This document shows, piece after piece, positions 1-9,200 of a stretch of DNA of 64,000 nucleotides. Where the stretch lies: NCBI GenBank assembly GCA_018814305.1, contig JAHJAA010000022.1, positions 62,001 through 126,000 on the forward strand, given 5' to 3'. The notes under the pieces are model-generated. The model searched no databases and was not told the DNA's origin. It saw nothing but the letters and a program-made list of their open reading frames with translations. Source of the DNA: Pseudomonadota bacterium. Its GTDB lineage: Bacteria; Desulfobacterota; Desulfobulbia; Desulfobulbales; JAGXFP01. Made by a program: the position numbers and the translations under genes. Position 1 is the first letter of the stretch. Every line of letters starts with the position of its first letter.

Positions 1-1
1 T

Positions 2-190
2 ATTCTTCTCCGCCATGATTTGATCTGGGACGATGCCGACTACAATGAGATCCAGTCCCTGTTCACCGATCAACTGGAGGAAGAAACCCCTCTGTTCAAT
101 GAATACCATGCCCTCCTGGTCCAAGTCGGCAAGGACTTCTGCCGGAAAACCAACCCACGCTGCGACTCCTGCCCACTGCTGGGGGTCTGA
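2..190 (+). CDS. Endonuclease III-type DNA glycosylase, C-terminal fragment (5' end outside window)
   Basis: The frame is open from the window edge and ends at TGA 188-190, so only the last 62 residues are seen. The tail carries FNEYHALLVQVGKDFC followed by C-x6-C-x2-C, which is the iron-sulfur loop found at the C-terminus of HhH-GPD base-excision glycosylases related to endonuclease III. In that family a fourth cysteine normally follows after five residues; here the stop codon occupies exactly that position. The protein would remove damaged bases from DNA in the cytoplasm. The lysE-type gene begins 11 bases downstream and may be co-transcribed. The subfamily cannot be fixed from this fragment. 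Confidence 0.75.
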   Translation: MLLRHDLIWDDADYNEIQSLFTDQLEEETPLFNEYHALLVQVGKDFCRKTNPRCDSCPLLGV

Positions 191-201
191 CTCGAATCAG
201 T

Positions 202-822
202 ATGTTCTCTCTACTCACCACCGGCCTACTGCTGGGCCTTTCAGCAGGTCTTGCCCCGGGCCCGCTCATGACCATGGTCATCGCTGAAAGCCTCAATCAC
301 GGCCCCCGCGGGGGAATACGAATGGCCCTGGCCCCAGCAATAACCGATCTACCAATCATCCTTTTCACCCTGCTGATCCTGGCCCGACTCGACCATTTTC
401 AATTACTGATGGCCGCTATCTCACTTATCGGGGCGCTGGTCGTCGCTGGATTAGGCATTGACAGCCTTAAAGCACGCCCCCCCGATAGCCCCATGGCGAA
501 TCCTCCCAGCAATGCCCTCACCAAGGGAGTCATCATCAATCTCACCAGCCCCCATCCCTATCTCTTCTGGTTCAGTGTCGGTGGGCCAATCTTACTCCGT
601 GCCGATAAAGAACACGGCCTCCTCGCAGCTGCAGGTTTTTTGGCCACCTTTTATGCACTCCTGATCGGAACCAAGATAGGAATCGCCCTGATCAGTGGTC
701 GGGCCGGCAAGGCGCTCTCCGGCCCCTTAATTGGAGGAATCCGAAAAGTCCTCGGCTTGACCCTTATCCTTTTCGCGGCTCTGCTGGTCCGGCATGCCCT
801 CAGTTTATGGGGCCTTTTTTAA
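202..822 (+). CDS. LysE/RhtB-family amino acid exporter
   Basis: A 206-residue, very hydrophobic protein with about six membrane segments and the N-terminal signature of the LysE family (GLSAGLAPGP followed by a second helix with TDLP). Length matches the family, which exports amino acids or related small solutes across the inner membrane. The substrate cannot be told from the sequence. It starts 11 bases after the preceding glycosylase gene, which suggests one transcript; no strong terminator was seen after it. Confidence 0.8.
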   Translation: MFSLLTTGLLLGLSAGLAPGPLMTMVIAESLNHGPRGGIRMALAPAITDLPIILFTLLILARLDHFQLLMAAISLIGALVVAGLGIDSLKARPPDSPMANPPSNALTKGVIINLTSPHPYLFWFSVGGPILLRADKEHGLLAAAGFLATFYALLIGTKIGIALISGRAGKALSGPLIGGIRKVLGLTLILFAALLVRHALSLWGLF

Positions 823-1028
823 CCCGGTCCCAATGAATCTATTAACGATGATATCCCCTTTTTATCTCACTAAAGTCAAATCTGGATTATTGAAACCATT
901 CCCAACATCTGCACTTTCCGATTGACGCCAGCCTGTTTTACCCGACATAGTAAGATCATCTCTCTTTCTATTCAGAATTCACGAAGCGCCCCATTACTCA
1001 TGCACAGGGGACAGATCAGGGAACGTTT

Positions 1029-1685
1029 ATGAGCTCGGAGCAGGGAAAACGCAACACCCTGAACATGGTACAGGGCGGACTCTGCCTTTGCCTCGCCGTA
1101 CTCATGCTGGCCGGAGCGTGGTCTCTTCCCTTTCTCTACGAATCCACTTCTATCCTCTATAAATTCGGGATGGACAAGGTACTGCTCCGTTCAGGGAAAG
1201 TGATGGGGCTGACCGTTGGTGTCTTACTTTTTTTCCAACTGACAGCCGTGTCCCACCTGGCCTTCCTGGAGCGAATCTTTTCCCGGACACCCCTCCTACA
1301 CTTTCATCAAAACAACGGCCTCGGCCTTACCCTGCTAATTCTTATCCATCCCCTCCTCATCCGGGGTGCCGATAACTTTGCTTCATATCATCTGGAAAAG
1401 AAATACTGGCCCGAATTCATCGGGGCAGCCCTCTTCTTGTTGCTCATTCTTTTTGTTTTATCGGCCCGCTTCCGGGCACGACTGCCCCTAAAGTATCAAA
1501 CCTGGTTAAGGGTACATCGGTTGGGAGCTGTCATCATTCTTGGTCTTTTTTTTATTCATCTCCTCTTTGTCAGTGATACCTTCCACGGTGGGCTCCCCCG
1601 GTCCCTGGCCCTGGCCCTTGGAGGCGCTGAGACCTTCTTGTTAATCAAGATTTTCAGCCGGGCTCTCTTTGGCAGCAACAAATAA
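1029..1685 (+). CDS. Ferric reductase-like transmembrane heme b protein
   Basis: A 218-residue protein with about six membrane helices. Histidines suited to bind two haems b lie in helices: HFHQNNGLG followed by ILIHPLLI, and RVHRLG followed by FFIHLLFVSD. This spacing is that of the ferric reductase-like membrane domain, without the flavin and NAD(P)H domains of full-length reductases. The protein probably moves electrons across or within the inner membrane. Its neighbour is a YceI protein; in enterobacteria yceI is paired with a cytochrome b561 gene (yceJ), so this may be an analogous heme b/YceI pair. The partner and substrate are not known. Confidence 0.7.
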   Translation: MSSEQGKRNTLNMVQGGLCLCLAVLMLAGAWSLPFLYESTSILYKFGMDKVLLRSGKVMGLTVGVLLFFQLTAVSHLAFLERIFSRTPLLHFHQNNGLGLTLLILIHPLLIRGADNFASYHLEKKYWPEFIGAALFLLLILFVLSARFRARLPLKYQTWLRVHRLGAVIILGLFFIHLLFVSDTFHGGLPRSLALALGGAETFLLIKIFSRALFGSNK

Positions 1686-1819
1686 GACTCCGCTGAATAC
1701 TCTTTTTTTCAAACGACCAGGCGGTTGATGATTTACAGGACATCCAATCACCCTTACACTCTCCTCAAAGGGCGGACGTAATCGGCCATTAAATGAAAAA
1801 GCATCCAAGGAGATCTGAC

Positions 1820-2404
1820 ATGAAAAAACTAACATTTTTCGTATTCATGATGTTTTTTTTAACTTCCATCCCGGCCATGGCCCAGCAATGGAAACTGGAT
1901 CAGGTTCATACCGGTTTTTTGTTTGAGATTGACCATATCTATGCCACAATCCGCGGTCAATTTACCGATTTTACCGGTGATGTGGTCTTCGACCCCGCAG
2001 CTCCCGAAAAGAGCAAATTCAATTTCGTGGTCAAAACCGAAAGCATCAATACCAATATCGGTAAACGTGACATCCATCTGCAATCAGACGATTTTTTTGC
2101 GGCCCGCACCTTTCCGACCATGACCTACACCTCAACCAAGGTCACCAAGACCGGGGAAAATCGGTACACCGTCGACGGTAAAATAACCATTAAGGACGTG
2201 ACCAAAGAAATGCCCCTGGAATTCATCTATCACGGACAGAAAGAAAACCCCATGAAACAGGGAGAGGTGGTGACCGGACTTGACTCCCACTTCACGCTGG
2301 ACCGATTGGCCTTCCATGTGGGAGACGGCAAGTTTTATAAGATGGGTATAGTAGGTAAGGACGTCAAAGTTCTGATCACCCTTGAGATGGTGCGGGATAA
2401 ATAA
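1820..2404 (+). CDS. YceI family periplasmic protein
   Basis: A 194-residue secreted protein. The start at 1820 is preferred over an in-frame ATG at 1793 because it has AAGGAG just upstream and begins a clean signal peptide (MKKLTFFVFMMFF, cleavage expected after SIPAMA). The mature part begins WKLDQVHTGFLFEIDH and has the YceI beta-barrel pattern: GQFTDFTG, a block giving INTNIGKRD, and a SDDFFAARTFPTMTYTS stretch. YceI proteins form a lipocalin-like barrel that binds long polyisoprenoid or amide lipids; here it may act with the preceding heme b membrane protein. A rho-independent terminator follows at 2634-2666. Confidence 0.9.
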   Translation: MKKLTFFVFMMFFLTSIPAMAQQWKLDQVHTGFLFEIDHIYATIRGQFTDFTGDVVFDPAAPEKSKFNFVVKTESINTNIGKRDIHLQSDDFFAARTFPTMTYTSTKVTKTGENRYTVDGKITIKDVTKEMPLEFIYHGQKENPMKQGEVVTGLDSHFTLDRLAFHVGDGKFYKMGIVGKDVKVLITLEMVRDK

Positions 2405-2537
2405 CAGTTTGCTTTATCCGGCAAGACCTTGAGTTGTATTACAAGTGGAGAGGGCGTCATTGCTTGAGAATGTGTGGGATGAAAAACAAAAGTAGCTTAC
2501 TCTGTCCACCAAAGCAGTGAAGGATCAAAACTGCGAA

Positions 2538-2623
2538 CATTCGATTGACGAACAGACGAGTTACAAACATCTGAACAGGGGATCATTCCCCCTATCGTCA
2601 TTCGATTGTTCGTCAATCGAATG
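2538..2623. repeat. 16-base perfect inverted repeat pair
   Basis: CATTCGATTGACGAAC at 2538-2553 is repeated as its exact reverse complement at 2608-2623. The right copy also forms its own smaller hairpin, with arms 2599-2608 and 2614-2623 around five bases. It lies between yceI and the converging TPR gene, just before the yceI terminator. Role unknown; a remnant of a mobile element or a regulatory hairpin are both possible. Confidence 0.7.
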
Positions 2624-2633
2624 CTCGCTTATT

Positions 2634-2666
2634 AGCTGAGTTTCGTCAGGAGAAACTCAGCTTTTT
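2634..2666 (+). terminator. Rho-independent terminator of the yceI transcript
   Basis: An 11-base perfect stem (AGCTGAGTTTC at 2634-2644 pairing with 2652-2662) with a seven-base loop is followed by a run of five T on the plus strand. The hairpin overlaps the last codons of the convergent minus-strand gene; on that strand no T-run follows, so it works as a terminator only for plus-strand transcription. Confidence 0.8.
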
Positions 2667-4778
2667 AATCAAATCCCCATAGACTGACGGAAGCAAGTGG
2701 ACCCCATCAAGACGAAATTTATTATCGGGGCTTTTTTCTTGGATTATTGAATAGGCATACGCATCCAGTATCGGTATTTGCTTGTTACGTGCATGATCTT
2801 TTAATGCCTGGTTAAAAATTGACAGAACTTCATCATATAAATTCTCATCAGCGTCTGAAAAATTCAGATTCATGACTTCTGTCTTCGGAATAGTACATAT
2901 AATAGGACGTATATTTAGGGTAGCAAATTTTTTAAGCACATAATCAAGATAGTTATCGACCAGTGTAATAATCGACTCAGTCAGGTTCCCATGATTAATT
3001 TTATAATTTTTTATTATTCCGTCTTGGATTCGACAATCAATTTCACCAAACATCAATACCGCAGTAGATCCGGGAGGAATTGACTCAACTCTTTTGGCAA
3101 ACTCATATTTATATGAATTGTTTTCTTTATTGCCTAAATGCCAGGCCTTACAACCAATCACTGTTAATGCTTCCGAGATGTACTCATTCCCATTCATATT
3201 CACAAGGGTATTTGCTAATGAAAGGGAGTGGCTATCTCCCAAGACATAGAGAGTAGGTAAATATTCATCTCGTATATACTTTGCAGCATTTTCTGCTCTA
3301 TATTTAAGAAGTTCCCCTAAGAAACTATGATATGGTGCGGCAAAATCACTATCACCAGAACCGAATTTATGAGCAGATAAATACTCATGGTGATTTTTGC
3401 ATGCCTCCCAATCACCATTGATCCAGTATATTATTACCAAATATGTGTGAAACCTTGAAGAACTGGAACTAAACTCTATCGCCTTATTAAAATACGCAAT
3501 AGCTTCTTCTACTCCGCCTTCCCCATTGTTTATAATGCCTAGGCCATAATATGCCTCAGCGTACTCCGGATTTTTTTTCAATACTTTCAGGAAAAGCTCC
3601 CCGGCTTCTTTATATCTTCCCTGCTTCTGGCTTGCTAAACCAAGGCTATAAATGGCTCTATAGTATTCTGGGTCAACCGATAGGGCTTTATTAAAACAAC
3701 TAACGGCTTCTTCATATTTTCTTTGTTTCAGATAAATCAATCCTAAGTTATCTAAGGCAACAGAGCTATTTGGATCAATTGATAATGACTTAAGATAATA
3801 ATCAGCAGCTTCTTCATAACGCCTTTGTTCAAAATATATTAAACCTAGATTACCCAAAGACTTCGTGAAGTTTTGATCGATGTCTAATGATTTAAGGAAA
3901 CAATCAACAGCCCCATCAAATCTCCTTTGGCTTAGATAGACCACGCCTAAATCATATAATACGTTCGCCTTGTTTGGCTCGACTGATAAAGACTTAAGAA
4001 AACAGTCAGCAGCCTCATCAAATCGTCCAAGATTTTTCAGGATAATACCAAAATTAATATTAGCTTCCAAAAACATTGGGTGAATGGCTAGCGCATGTTG
4101 GTAGCAATCAATCGCCTCATCAATTCTACCCAGCTCGGATAAAACAGTTCCGAGATTTGTATAGGCTTCGTGGTAATTTTCCCGTAATTGTAAAGCCTTT
4201 TTGAAATTTACAGCAGCATCCTCAAGCTTATTTGTTTTCTTTAATGCAACCCCAAGATTGTTATATGTTTCAGCATTGTTTTGATCCACAGAAAGCGCAG
4301 TTTCATAACATTCAATCGCCTTATGAACATCACCTGTTTGTTGATACAGATTTCCTAACGGAACATAAACCATCTTGAGCTCCGGTTTTAACCGCAGAGC
4401 CTCCTTGTAACTTTCAATTGCGTCCTTCAAGCTTCCGAGTTTTTCCTGGACAACAGCAAGATTGAAATAGACCTCTGGTGCCGGTTGGATAAAAAGGGCG
4501 TCCTTAAAGCACCTTACAGCATCCTCCAGCATATTCTTTTCATAATAGTTGCAGCCGAGCATGTAATAATCCTGAGCAGATTCTGGTTTGCCTGGCGTCT
4601 TTCCCCCGACAGGATTGCTTATCTCGCTTTGTTCGCGAATACTTGAAGGCTCAGCTGCTTCATTGGTTTGCCTTTGCTGTGATTCGCTCGATGCAGATTC
4701 AACTTTTTCAGGAGTGCCACAACATTTTTTATACTTCATATTGCTGCCACAGGGGCAAGGTTCATTGCGCTTTGTCAC
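2646..4778 (-). CDS. SEC-C motif, eleven TPRs and C-terminal SGNH-hydrolase-like domain
   Basis: A 710-residue protein with GTG start (complement of 4776-4778), supported by AAGGAA upstream. Residues 5-20 hold a SEC-C zinc motif (CPCGSNMKYKKCCG). About eleven tetratricopeptide repeats follow (roughly 66-440). The C-terminal 200 residues show the blocks of an SGNH/GDSL hydrolase: GDSHS (nucleophile serine or equivalent), FGEID and DGVHLLP (Asp/His pair). No signal peptide is seen, so it is probably cytoplasmic. The gene is visibly more AT-rich than its neighbours, stands alone between two intergenic regions with inverted repeats, and may have been acquired. Possible roles are in glycan or protein ester modification; no specific function can be assigned. 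Confidence 0.8.
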   Translation of the reverse strand: MTKRNEPCPCGSNMKYKKCCGTPEKVESASSESQQRQTNEAAEPSSIREQSEISNPVGGKTPGKPESAQDYYMLGCNYYEKNMLEDAVRCFKDALFIQPAPEVYFNLAVVQEKLGSLKDAIESYKEALRLKPELKMVYVPLGNLYQQTGDVHKAIECYETALSVDQNNAETYNNLGVALKKTNKLEDAAVNFKKALQLRENYHEAYTNLGTVLSELGRIDEAIDCYQHALAIHPMFLEANINFGIILKNLGRFDEAADCFLKSLSVEPNKANVLYDLGVVYLSQRRFDGAVDCFLKSLDIDQNFTKSLGNLGLIYFEQRRYEEAADYYLKSLSIDPNSSVALDNLGLIYLKQRKYEEAVSCFNKALSVDPEYYRAIYSLGLASQKQGRYKEAGELFLKVLKKNPEYAEAYYGLGIINNGEGGVEEAIAYFNKAIEFSSSSSRFHTYLVIIYWINGDWEACKNHHEYLSAHKFGSGDSDFAAPYHSFLGELLKYRAENAAKYIRDEYLPTLYVLGDSHSLSLANTLVNMNGNEYISEALTVIGCKAWHLGNKENNSYKYEFAKRVESIPPGSTAVLMFGEIDCRIQDGIIKNYKINHGNLTESIITLVDNYLDYVLKKFATLNIRPIICTIPKTEVMNLNFSDADENLYDEVLSIFNQALKDHARNKQIPILDAYAYSIIQEKSPDNKFRLDGVHLLPSVYGDLIKKLSFS

Positions 4779-4881
4779 TGCCAGTTTCCTTGTTGTTTTG
4801 CCTTACACATGAATAAAAATCAGTTGCACTTGAGTAAGGTTCAAAATTTGTGTAGTAACGACGTAAAATAAATGCGTTAAG

Positions 4882-4903
4882 TTAACTCCGAAAGTTGAGT
4901 TAA
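4882..4903. repeat. TTAACTC/GAGTTAA inverted repeat upstream of the TPR-SGNH gene
   Basis: Seven-base arms TTAACTC (4882-4888) and GAGTTAA (4897-4903) lie about 105 bases upstream of the GTG start of the minus-strand TPR gene, in an AT-rich stretch. It could be an operator. The remainder of the 4779-5065 spacer holds no gene that I can support. Confidence 0.4.
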
Positions 4904-5065
4904 ATAGTTAAGAAACGAGACTCTAACTCATTAGTCACTCGACTGACTCGACTATCAGTGGCCTCATTTTTTAACTACCGATCAACATTCGATCCTCCGA
5001 GATGCAGCCACCAACTGGGTGAATCAATGCCCACCGCATCCGCGAAGGAGATGCCAGCGACCTTC

Positions 5066-6187
5066 CTATCCCTTAAAAAAATCAGCCGAATTGTCCACCG
5101 GGGAAACCCCTTGGGCTCGAGCAACGGCCTGGTTAAGAATCCGGCCACGGTGGGTATTGACCCCGGCGAGCAAGGCCGGATCAGCCAGGACGGCAGCGGA
5201 CAGGCCATGATCGGCAATGTTTTGGATGTAGGGCAGGGTTGCTTGGGTCAGGGCATAAGTTGAGGTGCGGGGTACCGCGCCGGGCATGTTGGCAACGCAG
5301 TAATGAAGAATGGAATCAACAATATAGACCGGCTCCCGATGGGTGGTGGCCTGGGAGGTGGCAAAGCAGCCGCCCTGATCAATGGCCACGTCTACCACAA
5401 CCGATCCCGGCTGCATGGTCTTGAGCATCTTCCGGGTAACCAGCTTCGGGGCGGCACCACCCGGGACCAGCACCGCGCCGATGGTCAGATCTGCCCTACT
5501 GAGTTCCTCCTCCAGACGCGACTGTTCATGCCCAAAGGTTTCAAATCTATGGGGGAAACGCTGCCGTAATTCTGCCAACCGTTGGGGATTGCGGCCCATC
5601 ATCATGACCATTGAGCCCATACCGAGGGCCACTCTGGCGCTGTTTTGACCAACCGTGCCGCTGCCCAGGATAAGTACCCGGCCAGGTTCCACCCCACCAG
5701 CTCCCCCCAAAAGAATCCCCTTTCCTCCTCCTTCCTTTTCCAGATAGCGGGCACCCACCTGAACAGCCAGACGCCCGGCCACTTCGCTCATGGGAGCAAG
5801 TAAAGGCAGAGAACCGTCAGCCAACTGGACCGTCTCATAGCCCACTGCACTGACTTGGGCCACCAGTAACTGCCCGGTCAGTTCCGGCAAGGGAGCCAGA
5901 TGGAGATAGGTAAAAAGGATCAGCCCCGGCCTAAAATAACGGTATTCACGGGACAGGGGTTCCTTGACCTTGACGACCATCTCCGCCTTTTTCCAGACGT
6001 CAGCGGCGGCCGGGATCATTTCAGCTCCAGCGACCCGATATTCCTCATCACTGACACCACTGCCCTGACCGGCACCCTGTTCGATCAACACCCGATGCCC
6101 CGCCTTGGTCAACTGCTTGACCCCGGCCTGGACCATGGCAACCCGATTCTCCTGGGCTTTGATTTCCTTAGGTACTCCGATGATCAT
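5066..6187 (-). CDS. ald: Alanine dehydrogenase
   Basis: A 373-residue enzyme of usual length that interconverts L-alanine and pyruvate with NAD, releasing or fixing ammonia. The start at 6187 gives the family N-terminus MIIGVPKEIKAQENRVA and has AAGGAT upstream; the longer frame from 6247 has no support. Visible family marks are GAGQGSG, the substrate-site lysine region VVKVKEP, and the Rossmann signature with GSGTVGQNSARVALGMG. The gene lies 56 bases after the large PEP-utilizer-like gene, in the same direction, which fits a shared interest in pyruvate. Confidence 0.95.
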   Translation of the reverse strand: MIIGVPKEIKAQENRVAMVQAGVKQLTKAGHRVLIEQGAGQGSGVSDEEYRVAGAEMIPAAADVWKKAEMVVKVKEPLSREYRYFRPGLILFTYLHLAPLPELTGQLLVAQVSAVGYETVQLADGSLPLLAPMSEVAGRLAVQVGARYLEKEGGGKGILLGGAGGVEPGRVLILGSGTVGQNSARVALGMGSMVMMMGRNPQRLAELRQRFPHRFETFGHEQSRLEEELSRADLTIGAVLVPGGAAPKLVTRKMLKTMQPGSVVVDVAIDQGGCFATSQATTHREPVYIVDSILHYCVANMPGAVPRTSTYALTQATLPYIQNIADHGLSAAVLADPALLAGVNTHRGRILNQAVARAQGVSPVDNSADFFKG

Positions 6188-6243
6188 CTTAAATCCTTTT
6201 GAAAAAAATGAGGAACTGGCAGACAACACCCCATACCCAAAAA

Positions 6244-9200
6244 TCAAATGGGCAGGATATGCATCTCCTTTCTGACCAGATGCCGGCCTTTCAGGAACAA
6301 GCCCTTTCGACCGTCAATACTGATCTCGTCGCCGAAGCGAATCACCTGCCCGGCAATCTCGGCCCGCTCCTCACTCTCGTAGACCTTCAATGCATGGCAG
6401 CCCACCGCACAGGTTTTTTCCAGCCTCAGGGTAACCACCGAAGCATGGGAGGTCTGCCCGCCCCGGGCAGTAAGCAATCCGTCCACGCGGGCGATATCCT
6501 TGATATCTTCGGGTACCGTATCCTGGCGAATCAGAATCAAAGGGGTATCCGGGTCTTCTTCCCGTAATCTGGTGATATTATCCGAGGTGAAAACCGCTCG
6601 ACCGGCCAGAGCGCTCCCGCTGACTCCAATAGAGTTCCCCAGGAGGAATGGCTTGATATCCCCCTCAAACACCATGAAGCTCTCCTTTTTCTTGATGGTG
6701 ATCATGTCACGGGTCTGCAGCAGATAGAGATCTTCAGCCCGGGGGCCTTCGAAGGTAAATTCAATCTCCTGGGGATTCCACCGCTTTTCATAGACCAGGT
6801 CACGAGAAATGGCAAGAAGCCGCTCATAGACCTCCGGGAATCTATTTTCCAAAGAATTCTCCCCGGACCGGCCATCCAGTTCGGACTGCTCCAAAGAAAC
6901 GGGATAGGTGGTGACCAGACCACTGACGATATCCTCTCCCTGATCGCCCACGGCATAATCCCCCCACAAGGCAACCCGTCGGACCTTCCGATAGGGATGG
7001 GCGGTAAAGACCACTCCACTCCCCGAAGAATCATTGAGATTCCCAAAGACCATGGCCTGAATGATCACTGCGGTGCCCCAATTATCTGAGACATCCATCA
7101 AGGACCGATACTCCCGGGTCTTTTCTGTGTCCCACGACTGCAACACCAGTTCGATGGCCCCGGTTAACTGGAGCCAGGGATCCTCGGGCACCGGAATACC
7201 CATCTTACGGATATTTTGTTGGTAATCCAGGGCCAGCTCCCGCATTTGACCGGGGGTAAACTGACGCTTCACCTCGACCCCATGCCGCGTCTTGGCAGCA
7301 TTCATCAGGGCCTGAAATTTTTCGCGGCCAACACCCACGGTCATGGCCCAGGACTGCAGAAACCGGCGGTAATTATCCCAGGTCAGATAATCCTTGCCGG
7401 AACTCTTTGAAAAGCCGTCGACAATTTCCTCATTCAAGCCAACATTATGAATCGTTGCCATCATCCCGGGCATGGAAACCGCGGCCCCGCTCCGCACCGA
7501 CAACAACAATGGATTTTCCGGATCACCAAACCGGGTCCCGGTCAACTGTTCGATCTCGGTCAGCGAATCCCGAATCTGGGCCATAAATTCGTCTCTAGCC
7601 CGGCTGAAAGTCCCCACCACCGGCCAACAACGAAAGATCTCGGTAGTAATAATAAATCCCGGCGGAACCGGTATATGGTCAGCGATCAATTGGGTCAGGT
7701 TATAGCCCTTATTGCCCAGAAGAATCATATTTCGACTGTAGGAGCTGCGATGGTGGAGCGAACTGATTACCCGGTCAGGGTTATAGGTCATCAAAAGATC
7801 AAGAGAGCGCTCGTCCAGGATATCCTTTTGATTCTCCAGGGTCTGGTAGATCCGGGTAATAAAATTATCCAAATGCTGAAGGCCGAAGGTCCCGGCAATC
7901 AAATCCCGGAGAAAGGATTCGGACAACCGATGGATACTACCGACCTGATCGTCACCAGTCCATAGAGGTCGATATTTGCCCAGGAGGTTCTCCTCACCCG
8001 AGCAGATCTGAGGAACAATGATCGACAGGTTATTCTCATGAATATTGGTGTAATAGGCATAAATCACGTCCTTTACCCCTTCCGATAACCCCCGGAAGAT
8101 ATCCAGATACTGGGTATAGGAAAATCGCTTAATCCCGATGGAACTGGACAACAGGGAAAGATAGGTCTCCAGGCGACGGCTGGTGATCCCATCGATCCGC
8201 AGGGCACGGAGATAGATCCTGAGACACTTGATGATCCGGATAAAGGTCGCCCGGGTGATAAACGAGGGGTTGACAGTGTCCGGTAGTTTCTCCAGAAAGA
8301 TATTGGCCAGATTTTCCAGCCGGAAGGTGAGCCCCAGGGCGTCAAACTTCCGCTCACGGTACCGACCGTACACCGACGGAATGTCAACAGCGATATGCCG
8401 TTTGTGATAAATATCCTCCTTGGCCTCGAAGGTTTCTTCACTCAAGATGATGGCTTTGAGCTTCTCCAGTCGATCCAGCAAGCCATTTAAACTTGAGAAA
8501 ATATCCTTGTCTTCGAGCTCATCCAACAACCCTTCCATCTCGGGAAAACCGCTGTTCACGGCCTGATCAAGCTGCAGACGCAGTTCCTGAAAGTCGAGAT
8601 TATACTTCTGGTTGACCAATCGGAACATCCGGACCAAAAGTACAAAACGACGCACTTCGGTCTCGGCCAGATCCTCCTGACGGGCCACAAAAGCATTTAA
8701 CCGACCATCGTCCCAGGCCAGGACCTGCTCCATGGTACTGACCCCCCTCTGGGCCATGAGCCTCTCCATCAGGGCGTGCAGGTCATCGACATATGGTCCC
8801 TCCGAGGGGATCTGGTACAAAATCTCTTCGGGAAGGTAGGGGCCGAGACCCTTCTTGTCCAACGACCGCCAAAAATCGAAAATCGCTCGAATAAAATCAA
8901 CAATGAGATTACTCGACTCCACATGACTCTGCTTCCTGAGAAAATGGATCAGCAGATCCTTCCGTTTATGGATCTCGTCAAGCTCGGTGGAGACTTCTCT
9001 GAGGACCCCCTCGGCCCCGATCTCGTTAAAAAAGACCGGCATCAACTTGGCAAACTGCTTGACCGGATTATAGACCGGCTCGATGGGATGGTTGAGCAGG
9101 CGACTTATATCACGCTGGAAGAGATCGGTGTCCTTGACACAGGTCCCCGAAAGCTTGAGATTGATGATCAGGGCGGAAAACAAGGTTGAACACCACTTGG

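Noticed and set aside
188-262. Selenocysteine extension of the glycosylase
   Set aside because: The continuation runs into the exporter gene, shows no similarity to a glycosylase tail, and no convincing SECIS hairpin was found. It is kept only as an alternative in the findings.
1793-1819. Earlier start for the YceI protein
   Set aside because: Adds nine basic residues before a complete signal peptide and lacks the ribosome-binding site that the 1820 start has.
2634-2666. Terminator for the minus-strand TPR gene
   Set aside because: The hairpin lies within its last codons and no T-run follows on that strand.
6188-6247. Longer N-terminus of alanine dehydrogenase
   Set aside because: Twenty extra residues unlike the family, no ribosome-binding site, and the conserved MIIGVPKE start follows with AAGGAT.
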